Assembly: GCA_003611875.1 (NCBI GenBank)
Contig: RAYY01000004.1
Location: 124,001-188,000 of the forward strand
Direction of reading: 5' to 3'
DNA length: 64,000 nt
DNA from: a bacterium D16-56
GTDB taxonomy: Bacteria; Bacillota; Clostridia; Lachnospirales; Lachnospiraceae
A model generated the notes under the pieces. It worked only from the letters and a program-made list of their open reading frames with translations. It made no database searches and was not told where the DNA came from. A program made the position numbers and the translations under genes. Each line of letters begins with the position of its first letter. Position 1 is the first letter of the stretch. This document shows, piece by piece, positions 56,501 through 64,000 of this stretch.

Positions 56501-56919
56501 CCCTTATGCCAAAAAAACATCCTGGACACCTGGTTATTTGCAGTCTCCACGTCAAATGCCACCCCCACACACTGACACTCTCCTGTATCCGTGCGCCGCA
56601 GCTCCAGCACGATCGTGCTGGAAAAATTCTGATTTCTAAGATAAGAAAATCGATTGTCCTCCCCGATATTGACCATCCCCCGCAGATATTCCACCAGGCT
56701 CCTGTCCGAATCGTCTGCAGCCGCTTTATTAAAAAAGCCGCGTCCATCCGTGTTGGCATACAACACGATCTGCATGGCGTCAATCACCGTAGACTTACCG
56801 CTTCCGGAATGGCCCGTAAAAAAATTGACCCCTTCATGGAAGCATAAAGTCCTATGTCGGATATAATGCCAGTTGTTCAGACAGATTCGGGAAAGAGCCT
56901 CAAAGCTCGGATCTGTCAT
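53524..56919 (-). CDS. jetC: Wadjet/MksB-like SMC protein (JetC)
   Basis: 1131 residues. The ATPase head is split as in SMC proteins: Walker A GHSGSGKST (36-44) at the start, and the signature NSGGEGQNP and Walker B LVVLDEAFSKMDG at the end. Between are long coiled coils with a middle hinge region (PYPVAEGALAEEVEAKKDY). JetC with JetA and JetB forms a condensin-like complex, which in Wadjet extrudes DNA loops and together with JetD cuts small circular DNA. The start was set at ATG 56919 with GGAGGAAG; it overlaps jetB by 20 bases. Confidence 0.9.
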   Translation of the reverse strand: MTDPSFEALSRICLNNWHYIRHRTLCFHEGVNFFTGHSGSGKSTVIDAMQIVLYANTDGRGFFNKAAADDSDRSLVEYLRGMVNIGEDNRFSYLRNQNFSSTIVLELRRTDTGECQCVGVAFDVETANNQVSRMFFWHKGELPKHEYRVSDKAREGDKGSGRAMSVEEVKRWLLENFSREDCYFGSHNERFRRQLYDIYLGGLDSEKFPLLFKRAIPFRMNLKLEDFVREYICVEQDIHIEDMQVSVMEYGRLRQKIEDTCQEIGQLKEICEKHRQVESLQERLGAFGYYMDKLDILKGRLEIQESQEKIYLSAENAGKIRADIEKHQEMLQEMTGEADELLKKISMTGYEQMEEQLASLNDLTERLSGSKARWEQTAGRLRAWEDQDTVSNRTLWDIQAFVRGNITEEELIRLKRDLEELRKEAVRQQQSAQGELRELKKRLEQAKEELRQLKTGGKAYPAELEQARTLLQTRLYRETGKSVSVEILADLLDIRNEEWRNAAEGYLGYQKLSLMVEPKYARECLKIYQELDQKKFYRISVVDTERVASEPYPVAEGALAEEVEAKKDYAQAYVNFLLGKVMKCENVEDLRRNRIGITRDCVSYHGYRLQHINPVLYTTSAYIGKASLRQRVRLLEQSVKDLEKAMGSWQTTVGEAKKLLEMEYLGQELSVYLEWKKDMDSYGKEAAKRDKLRAKLEELLSQDVERWKQERRQILDQCSEKRELLRQLERRGDDLDREEKRERARLVDFNEDLAGKEKAFQVYDQYEKELAEFLEEKSQKSRGGYDLLASELAGKRNQLQEKQQQERDRLVEMRTEYLKHYPNRNFSPTAQDNTQYQELFDHLNDDRLEEFRVRAAEQARTAVEHFKDDFMYKIRSAIKEAIQQKDELNRIISRLDFGKDRYQFYIGRNKGADGQYYDMFMDEALEINPSELDIGLDHQLNLFTVEHENHYGAMINELIRIFIPPENATAAELEEARRNMDKYADYRTYLSFDMQQIIQNEDEQIKIRLSKMIKKNSGGEGQNPLYVALLASFAQAYKIHVKPGLLKRPTIRLVVLDEAFSKMDGEKVASCIKLIRGLGFQALISATNDKIQNYLETVDKVFVFANPNKRAISIQEFEKKEFGKLREGMEG

Positions 56920-57517
56920 CTTCCTCCGCCTCCTCCCCATAAGTACTGATCAAAGCCCGCACATCCTCCCCCATCAGCACCACATTGACTGTGGGATAGA
57001 TCACCAGACGGCTCTGCCCGTCCATCTCCTCCAATACATCCAGAGGCTCAATAAGCTGATACCGCTTAAGCAGAGCAAGGGTCCTCCGGATCTCTGTGAC
57101 AGACGGCTGCTTGTAAAGAAGCCGGTAGGTTCCCAGCTTCTCATGGATCTCCCCCAGAGAGGTCATGGCATTGACAGAGGTAGAAGCTGCGGACATCTGT
57201 TCATCATAAATCAGTTTCAAGGCCAAAATATAAAAAGTGGCTAACTTGGAAAGCTTCTCTCCCACCACCTGCTCCCCCTGTATGTAGATAACCCCCATCT
57301 GGCTGTTCTCCACCACCTGAATATCCATAATGGCAAAATATGCCCGGACAAAATCCAGATGCTTGCTGCAGGGATAATAGTCCCCGTTTACCTGATACCG
57401 CCCCGTCTTTCGATCATACCGCCTTTCTAACAGAAAGGTCTGCCGGTAAAGCTTTTGGATAGCGTCCGTTACCTTCCTCTGCTCCTCGGCCCCCAGCTCC
57501 TCATAATAATCAATCAT
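56900..57517 (-). CDS. jetB: Wadjet/MksE-like small winged-helix protein (JetB, DUF4194)
   Basis: 205 residues. The sequence pattern (EEQRKVTDAIQKLYRQTFLLERRYD ... LLKRYQLIEPLDVLEEMDGQSRLVIYPTVN) is that of DUF4194/MksE-type winged-helix proteins, which dimerise and link the kleisin to the SMC coils. Its ATG overlaps the jetA stop by 4 bases and its end overlaps jetC by 20 bases. The three proteins should therefore be made together in fixed ratio. Confidence 0.88.
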   Translation of the reverse strand: MIDYYEELGAEEQRKVTDAIQKLYRQTFLLERRYDRKTGRYQVNGDYYPCSKHLDFVRAYFAIMDIQVVENSQMGVIYIQGEQVVGEKLSKLATFYILALKLIYDEQMSAASTSVNAMTSLGEIHEKLGTYRLLYKQPSVTEIRRTLALLKRYQLIEPLDVLEEMDGQSRLVIYPTVNVVLMGEDVRALISTYGEEAEEDDRSEL

Positions 57518-58902
57518 AGATTTTTCCTCTCAAACACCAACTTCGGATACCGGAAACGCCCGTTATCCACCACCTCCCCCTCCTCATCCTCCCTGACCCG
57601 AAAGGGGCTGTCCTTTCTGGAAGATCTGTCATAAGCCAGCACCAGCTTTTCAAAATCCTCCTCGGAGCAGACCGTGTCCTGGGTCACTTCCATCCTTCCG
57701 TCCTTCATCCTGCTCAGGATAAAGGTCTCCACCTCCCTGCGGCTGTACCGGTTCTGAATCTTATTGAGACGCAAAACCTCCTCTCCAGAAAGCTCCCCCC
57801 TGTCTTCCTCCTCAGCCAGGCTCTCCATAAAATCCTGTTTTGACTTTCTCTTTTTATACAAGGACCCTTGTGAGAGAACTGCCATCTGAGACAGATTCAT
57901 CACATGGCTGATCCGCTCTGTCTCCCGCTCCAGCGCCTCCTTGCCTTCTGTCTCCGAAAGGTGGTTCAAAAGCCGGATCACCAGCCCCTTCATGTTGTCC
58001 TCTCGGTTTAAAAGATAATGAAGCCGGGTCACGGTAGCACGGATATATCGGGTATGTTCTTTATCCATATTCATGATCCGGTGTTCAATATCATCAAACC
58101 CTCGGCTGATCAAGTCAATCTGTTCCGTCAGCTCCTCCACCTGCACCTCCACCCCCCGAAGCTTCTGATTCCGCTGGCACACCTGCTCCAGCCATGGCAG
58201 ATCCTCCCCCATCTCCTTTAGCCACCGCTTGATATCCGTCTTATACAGATAAAAATTGTCCGAGGTCTTGAGGATATGGTACTTTTTCCGGACAATCTCC
58301 TCCACATATCCGTCTAAATGCTCCTGCAAAAGATCCCCATACGCCTTTTGCTCCAAAAGCCCGGCAAAAAACCTGTCCATATTATGGAGCATGTCCTGCA
58401 AGGTTTTATTCAATCTCCGGGTGTTCACCAGAGCCGCCTTTAAAAGAGAAATATTGGACCGGGGATCATTTTTAAATGCAAACAGAATCCCATATACATT
58501 CTGGACATAGACCTGAGTCTCATCCTCCCCCTCGCCTGCCAGACGCCCAAAAGCATCCACAAACACTGCAGCATAATCCGGAATGACAATATTTACGGTC
58601 ATGGTGCTGTAATCCTCCACCCTCCGAAGCCATCCGGTCCTTAAAAGCCAGTTCACGATACGAAAAGCCAGGGGCTCTAAAAGGTCAAAATCATCCTCCG
58701 TCTCCTCCTGCTCCAGCGTCACCTTCCTTTTGGCAAAGCAATCCCCCAGCGAACGCACACAGATCTCCCGGCTCAGGTAATAGTTGCTGTACTGATACTC
58801 CTCATTGATCTGCAAAAGCGCCTCAATATAAATCTGCCTGTTCTTTGACCGGAACAGGCTCCAGAACGAATCTGGTATTTCCAAAAAATGTTCTGTCTTC
58901 AT
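57514..58902 (-). CDS. jetA: Wadjet/MksF-like kleisin (JetA)
   Basis: 462 residues from ATG 58902; GGATGA forms a 4-base overlap with the MATE stop. Helical with a winged-helix like start (FRSKNRQIYIEALLQINEEYQYSNYYLSREIC) and a long middle helix bundle (IDLISRGFDDIEHRIMNM). It fits the DUF5716 JetA family, the kleisin subunit that bridges the SMC heads. The rest of the system follows directly. No nuclease motif is seen in it, so it does not replace JetD. Confidence 0.86.
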   Translation of the reverse strand: MKTEHFLEIPDSFWSLFRSKNRQIYIEALLQINEEYQYSNYYLSREICVRSLGDCFAKRKVTLEQEETEDDFDLLEPLAFRIVNWLLRTGWLRRVEDYSTMTVNIVIPDYAAVFVDAFGRLAGEGEDETQVYVQNVYGILFAFKNDPRSNISLLKAALVNTRRLNKTLQDMLHNMDRFFAGLLEQKAYGDLLQEHLDGYVEEIVRKKYHILKTSDNFYLYKTDIKRWLKEMGEDLPWLEQVCQRNQKLRGVEVQVEELTEQIDLISRGFDDIEHRIMNMDKEHTRYIRATVTRLHYLLNREDNMKGLVIRLLNHLSETEGKEALERETERISHVMNLSQMAVLSQGSLYKKRKSKQDFMESLAEEEDRGELSGEEVLRLNKIQNRYSRREVETFILSRMKDGRMEVTQDTVCSEEDFEKLVLAYDRSSRKDSPFRVREDEEGEVVDNGRFRYPKLVFERKNL

Positions 58903-60284
58903 CCGTTTAACTCCATTGCCAGGTTCCGAAGCCACTTTTTCTGCCGGTATCGAATATACCCCAAGCCTGCCTTATAAACCTCCTCTGTCATTACCATGGC
59001 ATAGACAATCCATATAGTCTGCCGCAGATACAGCCCTCCAAGAAATGCCATAGGCACACCGATCAGCCATACGCCGCTGGTATCCAGAATCAAACACATT
59101 CTGGTATCCCCGCCGCTTCGCAGCACTCCCACTACATTCACATAATTAAACATCTTAAAAGGCATAAACAGGATAAATACGATCAGACACCGGTTCACAG
59201 CCTGAGCCACCTCATAGGAAATGCTGTACATGCTGATAATATTCCATCGGATTCCATAGCAAAGCCCCATGGCTGCCAGGGTCACAAGAAACTGCAGGAT
59301 AAAAAAATTCTTGGCATACTTTTCTGCCTGCTTCAGCTTTCCGGCTCCCATCTCATTGCCTAAAATCACCGCCGTAGCAGCGCTTAACCCCTGGAACAGC
59401 ACCACCACAATATCCTGGATGGTAGTGGCAATGGTAATGGCAGCCACAGCGTTGTCCCCCATGCGCCCATAGGCCAGGGAATACATGGTCGTGCCGAGTC
59501 CCCAGATAAACTCATTGGCAATCACCGGGGCAGCCGTACCCGCAAACTGACGGATAAAGGCCCGGCTGTAGCCAAACATCTCTCCAAGCCTTCCGGCAAT
59601 CGGCGATCGGGTAGTATAAACCACAGCCAGAATTGCCCCGGACTCTGCGATCCGTGCAGTCAGGGTGGCAATGGCGGCTCCTGTCACCCCCAGCCTTGGC
59701 GCACCGAAATGCCCAAAAATCAAAATATAGTTCAACACAATATTGATCAAAATCGTCATCAGGCTGATTGCCACCGGCGCCTTTACCCTTCCTACCGCCC
59801 TCAGCATTGCCACATATGTATTGGTCACGGCCGTAAACGGATAGGACAGCGCTGCCACTGCCAAATAGGCAGCCCCTGTCTGTATGGCTTTTTCACTGTC
59901 CGTAAAAATCCTCATCACCACTGCAGGGCAAAGGACACTGGGAGCTGCAAACAGAAGTGCGCCTGTAAGAGCAATCAGGACGCCCAGTCCTGTCACCTTT
60001 CGAATGCTCTTTACATCCTGATTTCCCCAATACTGGGCCGCTAACACCCCGGAACCGCTGACCACCCCGAACACCAGCAGTGAAAACACAAAAAACACCT
60101 TGTTGGCAAGTCCTACAGCCGCAATGGCTGTCTCCCCCAGCCTTCCGATCATCATGGTATCCACCAGATTGACAATCGTGTTCAGCATTCCCTGCAGAGC
60201 CACCGGCAATGCGATCATAACCGCTTTCCGCAAAAAAATCCGATCCCGCAGCATGTCCTTTGTATCTGTAATCACTGTAACCAT
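58899..60284 (-). CDS. MATE-family transporter (2), coupled to jetA
   Basis: 461 residues from ATG 60284, with GAGGG upstream; 12 helices. Signature stretches are LPVALQGMLNTIVNLVDTMM and IAAVGLANKVFF. The stop codon overlaps the jetA start (ATGA), so it heads the MATE-jetA-jetB-jetC unit. It is only distantly like the MATE at 20.6 kb. Whether it takes part in the Jet system or just shares its transcript is unknown. Confidence 0.9.
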   Translation of the reverse strand: MVTVITDTKDMLRDRIFLRKAVMIALPVALQGMLNTIVNLVDTMMIGRLGETAIAAVGLANKVFFVFSLLVFGVVSGSGVLAAQYWGNQDVKSIRKVTGLGVLIALTGALLFAAPSVLCPAVVMRIFTDSEKAIQTGAAYLAVAALSYPFTAVTNTYVAMLRAVGRVKAPVAISLMTILINIVLNYILIFGHFGAPRLGVTGAAIATLTARIAESGAILAVVYTTRSPIAGRLGEMFGYSRAFIRQFAGTAAPVIANEFIWGLGTTMYSLAYGRMGDNAVAAITIATTIQDIVVVLFQGLSAATAVILGNEMGAGKLKQAEKYAKNFFILQFLVTLAAMGLCYGIRWNIISMYSISYEVAQAVNRCLIVFILFMPFKMFNYVNVVGVLRSGGDTRMCLILDTSGVWLIGVPMAFLGGLYLRQTIWIVYAMVMTEEVYKAGLGYIRYRQKKWLRNLAMELNG

Positions 60285-60390
60285 ACATTCCCTCTTTTCT
60301 TCCAAATAGTAAGCCTCCATGCGTCCAGCAGGAGACGCTCCTCCAATGAAGGGTCATAGTAAAAACCAGGAAAAAGAAAAAGGGGAAAGA

Positions 60391-60414
60391 GAAAAAGAAA
60401 CGCCCATTAGGCGT
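60391..60414 (-). terminator. Weak terminator after the CBS-domain gene
   Basis: ACGCC (60400-60404) pairs with GGCGT (60410-60414) and is followed on the minus strand by TTTCTTTTTCTCTTT. The stem includes the stop codon of the gene. Confidence 0.5.
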
Positions 60415-61363
60415 CCTTTTCTCTTGATTCCGGCATTCCCTCCCGGTCTGGTTCTCCTTCCCTGCCGCTTTCCTCCTGTGTGCGCTCTGCCCGCACCGTG
60501 TGGATCATTTTATTCTCCACCTTGATTACAGAAAACAGGACGCCCTGATAAACCACCTTAGGCATTTCCTCTTCCCGGGGAATCCGATCCAGACGTGAGA
60601 TCAAAAGCCCGTTGATGGTATCGTAATTATCCAGGTCTTCCTGGGGAAAGGTAATGTCCAGAGCCTCCTGTACCTGCGAAAGAGGCGTCATGCCGCTCAT
60701 CACCAGCTCCCCGTTCTCCTGACAGACAATGAACTTCTCCTCCACATCATACTCATCCAGAATATTTCCTACGATCTCCTCCAGAATATCTTCAATAGTC
60801 ACCAGCCCCGCCGTCTGCCCATATTCATCAATCACAATCTCCATATGGATCTTCTGAGACTGCATCTCACGAAACAGAGAATCCAGCTTTCTGGTCTCCG
60901 GGATAAAATGCGCCTCCCGCAGCACCCCCGGAACCTTATCCAGTTCCATTCCCGCTTCTTTCTCATTCTCCGCATGGACCAACACATCCCGCATATGTAT
61001 CATCCCGATAATATCATCCAAATCTTCACCATATACCGGGTAACGAGTATTCTTCCCCTCCCACAGCACAAATTGGGCCGCCTCCTTAAGGGTCATGGAA
61101 CCCGGCAGCGCTGTAATATGCTTCCGATGAGTCATTACGTTCCCTGCCTGCTTCTCATCCAGCTCAAAAATATTTCGGATCATCCTGGCTTCCCTAGTCT
61201 CTAAAACCCCCTGTTCATGCCCCTCATCCACCATGGTCTTGATATCATCTTCCGTCACATTATCCTTTTTTGACTTCCAATACCGGAATGCAAGCCATCC
61301 TGCAATCCCCACACAGATCCATACTCCCCCAAAAATCCATAAATGCCAATAGCCATCTTCCAT
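60407..61363 (-). CDS. CBS-domain protein of the CorC/HlyC family
   Basis: 318 residues. One membrane helix (about 8-26) is followed by a CBS pair (MTHRKHITALPGSMTLKEAAQFV ... HFIPETRKLDSLFREM, ending in DEYGQTAGLVTIEDILEEIVG) and a CorC_HlyC domain at the end (GLLISRLDRIPREEE). Family members with a full four-helix CNNM domain move Mg2+ or Na+; here that domain is reduced to a single helix, so a transport role alone is doubtful. The end is Glu/Arg-rich. Single gene. Confidence 0.87.
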   Translation of the reverse strand: MEDGYWHLWIFGGVWICVGIAGWLAFRYWKSKKDNVTEDDIKTMVDEGHEQGVLETREARMIRNIFELDEKQAGNVMTHRKHITALPGSMTLKEAAQFVLWEGKNTRYPVYGEDLDDIIGMIHMRDVLVHAENEKEAGMELDKVPGVLREAHFIPETRKLDSLFREMQSQKIHMEIVIDEYGQTAGLVTIEDILEEIVGNILDEYDVEEKFIVCQENGELVMSGMTPLSQVQEALDITFPQEDLDNYDTINGLLISRLDRIPREEEMPKVVYQGVLFSVIKVENKMIHTVRAERTQEESGREGEPDREGMPESREKDA

Positions 61364-61452
61364 ATTTTTATAAATGCTCCTTTATCCTATGCCCCATTGT
61401 ATCCCAACCATTGTACCTGATTTCCCGTATTTCGTCAATCAATACTGAAAAT

Positions 61453-61479
61453 CCGCCTGGAGATCCGTTCTCCAGGCGG
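61453..61479 (-). terminator. mazF terminator
   Basis: CCGCCTGGAG pairs perfectly with CTCCAGGCGG around 7 bases; ATTTTC follows on the minus strand. Confidence 0.85.
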
Positions 61480-61533
61480 CACTGTGGAAATCCCCCATGA
61501 ATCGCAGCCGGAAAGCCGTATCTACACAGCATT

Positions 61534-61881
61534 CTATGTAACCAGCTCCAGACTGACCCTCAGCGCATAATTGACCCGCTGTAAAAGCTCCTCGTCAATA
61601 TGACAGATTTTCTCCTTCAGCCTCTGCTTATCAATGGTTCGAAGCTGTTCCAGCAAAATCACCGAATCCTTAATCATATCGCATTTTCTGGTATCCAGCT
61701 CCACATGGGTAGGCAGCTTCGCCTTATTCATCTTGGATGTAATCGCAGCACAGATCACCGTAGGACTGTGCTTATTCCCTACATCATTCTGAATAATCAG
61801 CACCGGACGCACACCGCCCTGCTCGGAGCCCACCACTGGCCTTAAATCCGCATAATAAATATCCCCTCGTTTAATAATCAC
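61534..61881 (-). CDS. mazF: MazF/NdoA-type endoribonuclease toxin
   Basis: 115 residues, the standard size, with the family start [21 protein letters not shown] and middle [19 protein letters not shown]. MazF toxins cut mRNA at short sequences. The start is GTG 61881; a GGAGAG site lies about 11 bases upstream. The usual upstream antitoxin gene (about 90 codons between alr and mazF) is not recognisable in the 256-base gap; only a short frame ending at 61879 overlaps the GTG (GTGA). Confidence 0.93.
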   Translation of the reverse strand: MIIKRGDIYYADLRPVVGSEQGGVRPVLIIQNDVGNKHSPTVICAAITSKMNKAKLPTHVELDTRKCDMIKDSVILLEQLRTIDKQRLKEKICHIDEELLQRVNYALRVSLELVT

Positions 61882-62137
61882 GCCTGCTCACTCTCCGTCA
61901 AATATATTTCCATGCTCCGGCAAGGTAAAATCCTCTCCATTCCCTGCCCTACAACATGAAACGCTCTGCTAATTCCAGTATTCCCCGTTTTTTCCGGTAT
62001 ATACCCGCTACTGTTAACTTATGACGGAGGCAGCAGTCCTGCCATTCCCTTTTCCCACCAATTCCTCCAGCGCTCCGTCCGGTTCCTGGCCGGAGCGAGC
62101 ACTAGAATCTTGAAGCTTTTCCCCCACTTCCCCGCTT
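61882..62137. other. Gap between alr and mazF without recognised gene
   Basis: On the minus strand an open stretch of about 46 codons ends with the TGA that overlaps the mazF GTG; its only ATGs leave 19 or 10 codons and the product is not like a MazE or ribbon-helix-helix antitoxin. A dyad CCGGTTCCTGGCCGG lies near 62078-62092. No other structure was seen. Confidence 0.4.
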
Positions 62138-63328
62138 TTACCAGTTGTCCCCAAAGTCTCCATATTTATCATCAAAATAATCCTTGGTCCCCACAATCTT
62201 TCCATGCTGCCGATACACCCGCGGAACCCGCTTTCCTATATTACACACAATCTCATAGTGAAATCCCCCTCCCCATTCTGCCAGGTCCTCCACCCAAATC
62301 CTCTCCGTGCCGTCGGCGCCAATCAAGATTACTTCTGTATCCGCCTGCACCTGGTCAAGCCCGGTCACATCCACCATCATCTGATCCATGCAGACCCGTC
62401 CTAAAATCGGCACACGCTGTCCCTGAATCAGCACATACCCTCTTCCGGACAGATTTCTAGGATACCCGTCCCCATATCCTACCGGAATGGTGGCAATCCT
62501 CATAGGACGCTTTGCCGTAAAGGTCCCCCCATAGCTGACCTGCCGCCCCGGCTCCACCTCTTTTACATAGGTCACAAAGCTTTTCAGGGCCATAGCCGGA
62601 CGAAGCTCTGTCCTTGTCCTCTCCACCTGGTCAGACGGGTACATTCCATAAATGGAAATTCCGGCCCGCACCTGGTCAAGCCCGGTCTCCGGCATATCAA
62701 GAATCGCCGCACTGTTGGCACAATGCTTCACCGGAATCCGGATCCCCTGCTTTTCCAACAAATCCACAAAGCGCAGATAACAGTCAAGCTGTTCTTTGGC
62801 TGAAGTCTTATCCTTCTCGTCTGCCCTGGCAAAATGCGTAAACAGCCCTTCCGCCCGGATTCCGGGCAGGCTGCAGATCTCTGCCGCCAGCCTTGCCCCC
62901 TTTTCCCCAGCGTCCATGCCAATCCGGCTCATTCCCGTATCCACTGCCATGTGAAAATCTGCCGTGGCTCCCATCCTTACCGCCTGCTCTGACAGCGCCG
63001 CAGCCTGTTCCATCGTGAAAATAACAGGACGGATTTCATTTTTGATCAGCTCCTCATACCAGCTTTTATGAACCGGCCCCAAAATCAAAATCGGCTTTCT
63101 GATTCCATGGCGGCGCAGCATAAGCGCTTCCTCTGCCGCTGCAGCTGCATATGCCACAACATATGGTCCAATGGCCCGGGCCACCGGCACAGCCCCATGC
63201 CCGTAGCCATCCGCCTTCACCACCCCGATCATCTTTGTCCCCGGAATCAGATTCCTTCTCATGGATTCCATATTAAAACAAACGGCATCCAGATCAATCT
63301 CCGCAAAAACTCTTGTGTATTTTTTCAT
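62138..63328 (-). CDS. alr: Alanine racemase
   Basis: 396 residues. The PLP-binding Lys38 is in VVKADGYGHG and the catalytic Tyr in QVSYGGTF; the C-terminal beta domain carries GYGDGYPRNLSGRG and CMDQMMVDVT. It makes D-alanine for the cell wall. GGAGGAGAAAGG precedes the ATG. The order nnrD-alr-mazF matches the conserved Firmicute neighbourhood, except for the missing antitoxin. Confidence 0.96.
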   Translation of the reverse strand: MKKYTRVFAEIDLDAVCFNMESMRRNLIPGTKMIGVVKADGYGHGAVPVARAIGPYVVAYAAAAAEEALMLRRHGIRKPILILGPVHKSWYEELIKNEIRPVIFTMEQAAALSEQAVRMGATADFHMAVDTGMSRIGMDAGEKGARLAAEICSLPGIRAEGLFTHFARADEKDKTSAKEQLDCYLRFVDLLEKQGIRIPVKHCANSAAILDMPETGLDQVRAGISIYGMYPSDQVERTRTELRPAMALKSFVTYVKEVEPGRQVSYGGTFTAKRPMRIATIPVGYGDGYPRNLSGRGYVLIQGQRVPILGRVCMDQMMVDVTGLDQVQADTEVILIGADGTERIWVEDLAEWGGGFHYEIVCNIGKRVPRVYRQHGKIVGTKDYFDDKYGDFGDNW

Positions 63329-63419
63329 TCCCTTTCTCCTCCCGTCCGGGCTTTGCCCTTCCTTTCCCTTGGTTTCCTGTTTTCCTTTGATTTCTCATTC
63401 CTTTGCCCGAAAGCCTTTC

Positions 63420-64000
63420 TCACCAGGCTAATTCCTCCGTTATCTCCCTGGCCAGCAAAGTGTGCTCCCCCAGTTTCTCTGCCGCCCTTTCTCCCGCCAG
63501 GCCATGAAGATAGACCCCATATGCCGCCGCATCCGTTTTTGCCATGTTCCTTGCCAGCAGTCCGCCGATAACCCCTGCCAGCACATCGCCAGAGCCTGCC
63601 TTTGCCATAGCGCTGCATCCGCTCTGATTGATATATACCCTGCCCTCCCGGTCAGCAATCACAGTAGATGCATCCTTCAGCACACATACCGCACCCGTAT
63701 CAGCAGCATACTCCTGCGCAGCCCGGACCCGATCTGCTTTTAGCTTTGAAATAGTCTTTCCTGTCAAACGTGCCATTTCCCCCATATGAGGAGTCACAAT
63801 CACTTTGTCGGCAAAATACTCCTTTAGCCGGGCTTTGCGTGACACGGCGTTGAGCCCGTCTGCATCCAGAACCACCGGAACCTGGGCAAGGCTGAGCACA
63901 GTCTCCACCAATGCTTCTACATCATCCCCCTGTCCCAGCCCGGGTCCCGCCACAATAGCCGTAGCCCATTGACAATGCTTCTTTATTCTTGCCTGATTTT
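63420..64000 (-). CDS. NAD(P)H-hydrate dehydratase, C-terminal part
   Basis: About 193 codons are visible and the frame continues past the right edge. VAGPGLGQ, LDADGLNAVS, VTPHMGEMARLTG and the ATP-site SGDVLAGVIGG are the motifs of the ribokinase-like NnrD/CARKD dehydratase, which with ADP or ATP repairs hydrated NAD(P)H. An epimerase domain may be fused upstream beyond the window. It lies 91 bases before alr. Confidence 0.93.
   Translation of the reverse strand, partial: NQARIKKHCQWATAIVAGPGLGQGDDVEALVETVLSLAQVPVVLDADGLNAVSRKARLKEYFADKVIVTPHMGEMARLTGKTISKLKADRVRAAQEYAADTGAVCVLKDASTVIADREGRVYINQSGCSAMAKAGSGDVLAGVIGGLLARNMAKTDAAAYGVYLHGLAGERAAEKLGEHTLLAREITEELAW

Noticed and set aside
61882-62020. 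Short frame before mazF as an antitoxin
   Set aside because: It has no early start codon, no ribbon-helix-helix or MazE-like pattern, and only its stop is suggestive; not called as a gene.
31-64000. CRISPR arrays, tRNA or rRNA genes, prophage or IS elements
   Set aside because: No evenly spaced repeats, cloverleaf-like segments, integrase or transposase sequences were recognised by reading both strands.

Overview
The window is chromosomal DNA of moderate G+C from a low-GC-lineage Firmicute, most likely a gut-type Lachnospiraceae (Clostridia). Supporting this are AGGAGG-type ribosome sites on nearly every gene, CBP/CPBP/MATE/AraC families typical of that group, GH94-type phosphorylases with an ABC sugar importer, a BglG/LicT-type RNA antiterminator site, and several clostridial proteins of unknown function. 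No rRNA, tRNA, CRISPR array, transposase or prophage gene was recognised. Most genes lie on the minus strand.

Layout. 1-4.5 kb: the start of a phosphopantetheinyl transferase (cut by the window edge), a nicotinamidase-like hydrolase, a DEAD-box RNA helicase and an overlapping histidine kinase/response regulator pair. 4.6-12.5 kb: an aconitase-family hydratase, a coiled-coil protein of unknown function, a patatin phospholipase behind a GlgX-type debranching enzyme, and a lipoprotein. 12.5-16.5 kb: a DUF362-MerR-permease operon whose promoter has the 19-bp spacer and dyad of a MerR-controlled promoter, divergent from a FAD/Rieske oxidoreductase. 16.6-18.4 kb: a glycosyltransferase and a CPBP protease. 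18.5-20.6 kb: a decayed beta-glucoside PTS locus in which fragments of five genes are fused in one orientation behind an intact promoter, RNA antiterminator site and leader terminator. 20.6-26 kb: MATE transporter, ftsH and pyrG. 26-31.9 kb: a small conserved-looking peptide, DUF5662, a cold-shock gene, and a nucleoside-salvage group (hslO-udp-deoC-cdd-deoB).

31.9-40.2 kb holds the most unusual gene group: a five-gene operon encoding a SWIM zinc-finger protein, a HEAT-like protein, a MoxR AAA ATPase, a DUF5682 protein and a VWA protein. It resembles MoxR-VWA ternary systems proposed from comparative genomics to act in biological conflict or protein-complex remodelling. Its last gene is directly followed by hslO. 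40.4-53.5 kb: yebC, then a beta-gluco-oligosaccharide locus with solute-binding protein, two permeases and a domain-permuted GH3 enzyme on one strand, and two GH94-type phosphorylases and an AraC regulator beyond. The divergent control region contains three copies of one 13-bp motif. 53.5-60.3 kb: a Wadjet-like jetA-jetB-jetC set translationally coupled to a MATE transporter, with no jetD in the window. 60.4-64 kb: a CBS-domain protein, mazF without a recognisable antitoxin, alr and a partial NAD(P)H-hydrate dehydratase gene.

Functional assignments rest on motifs read by eye; no database search was run. Start sites were re-chosen by ribosome-binding site where the longest frame looked too long.
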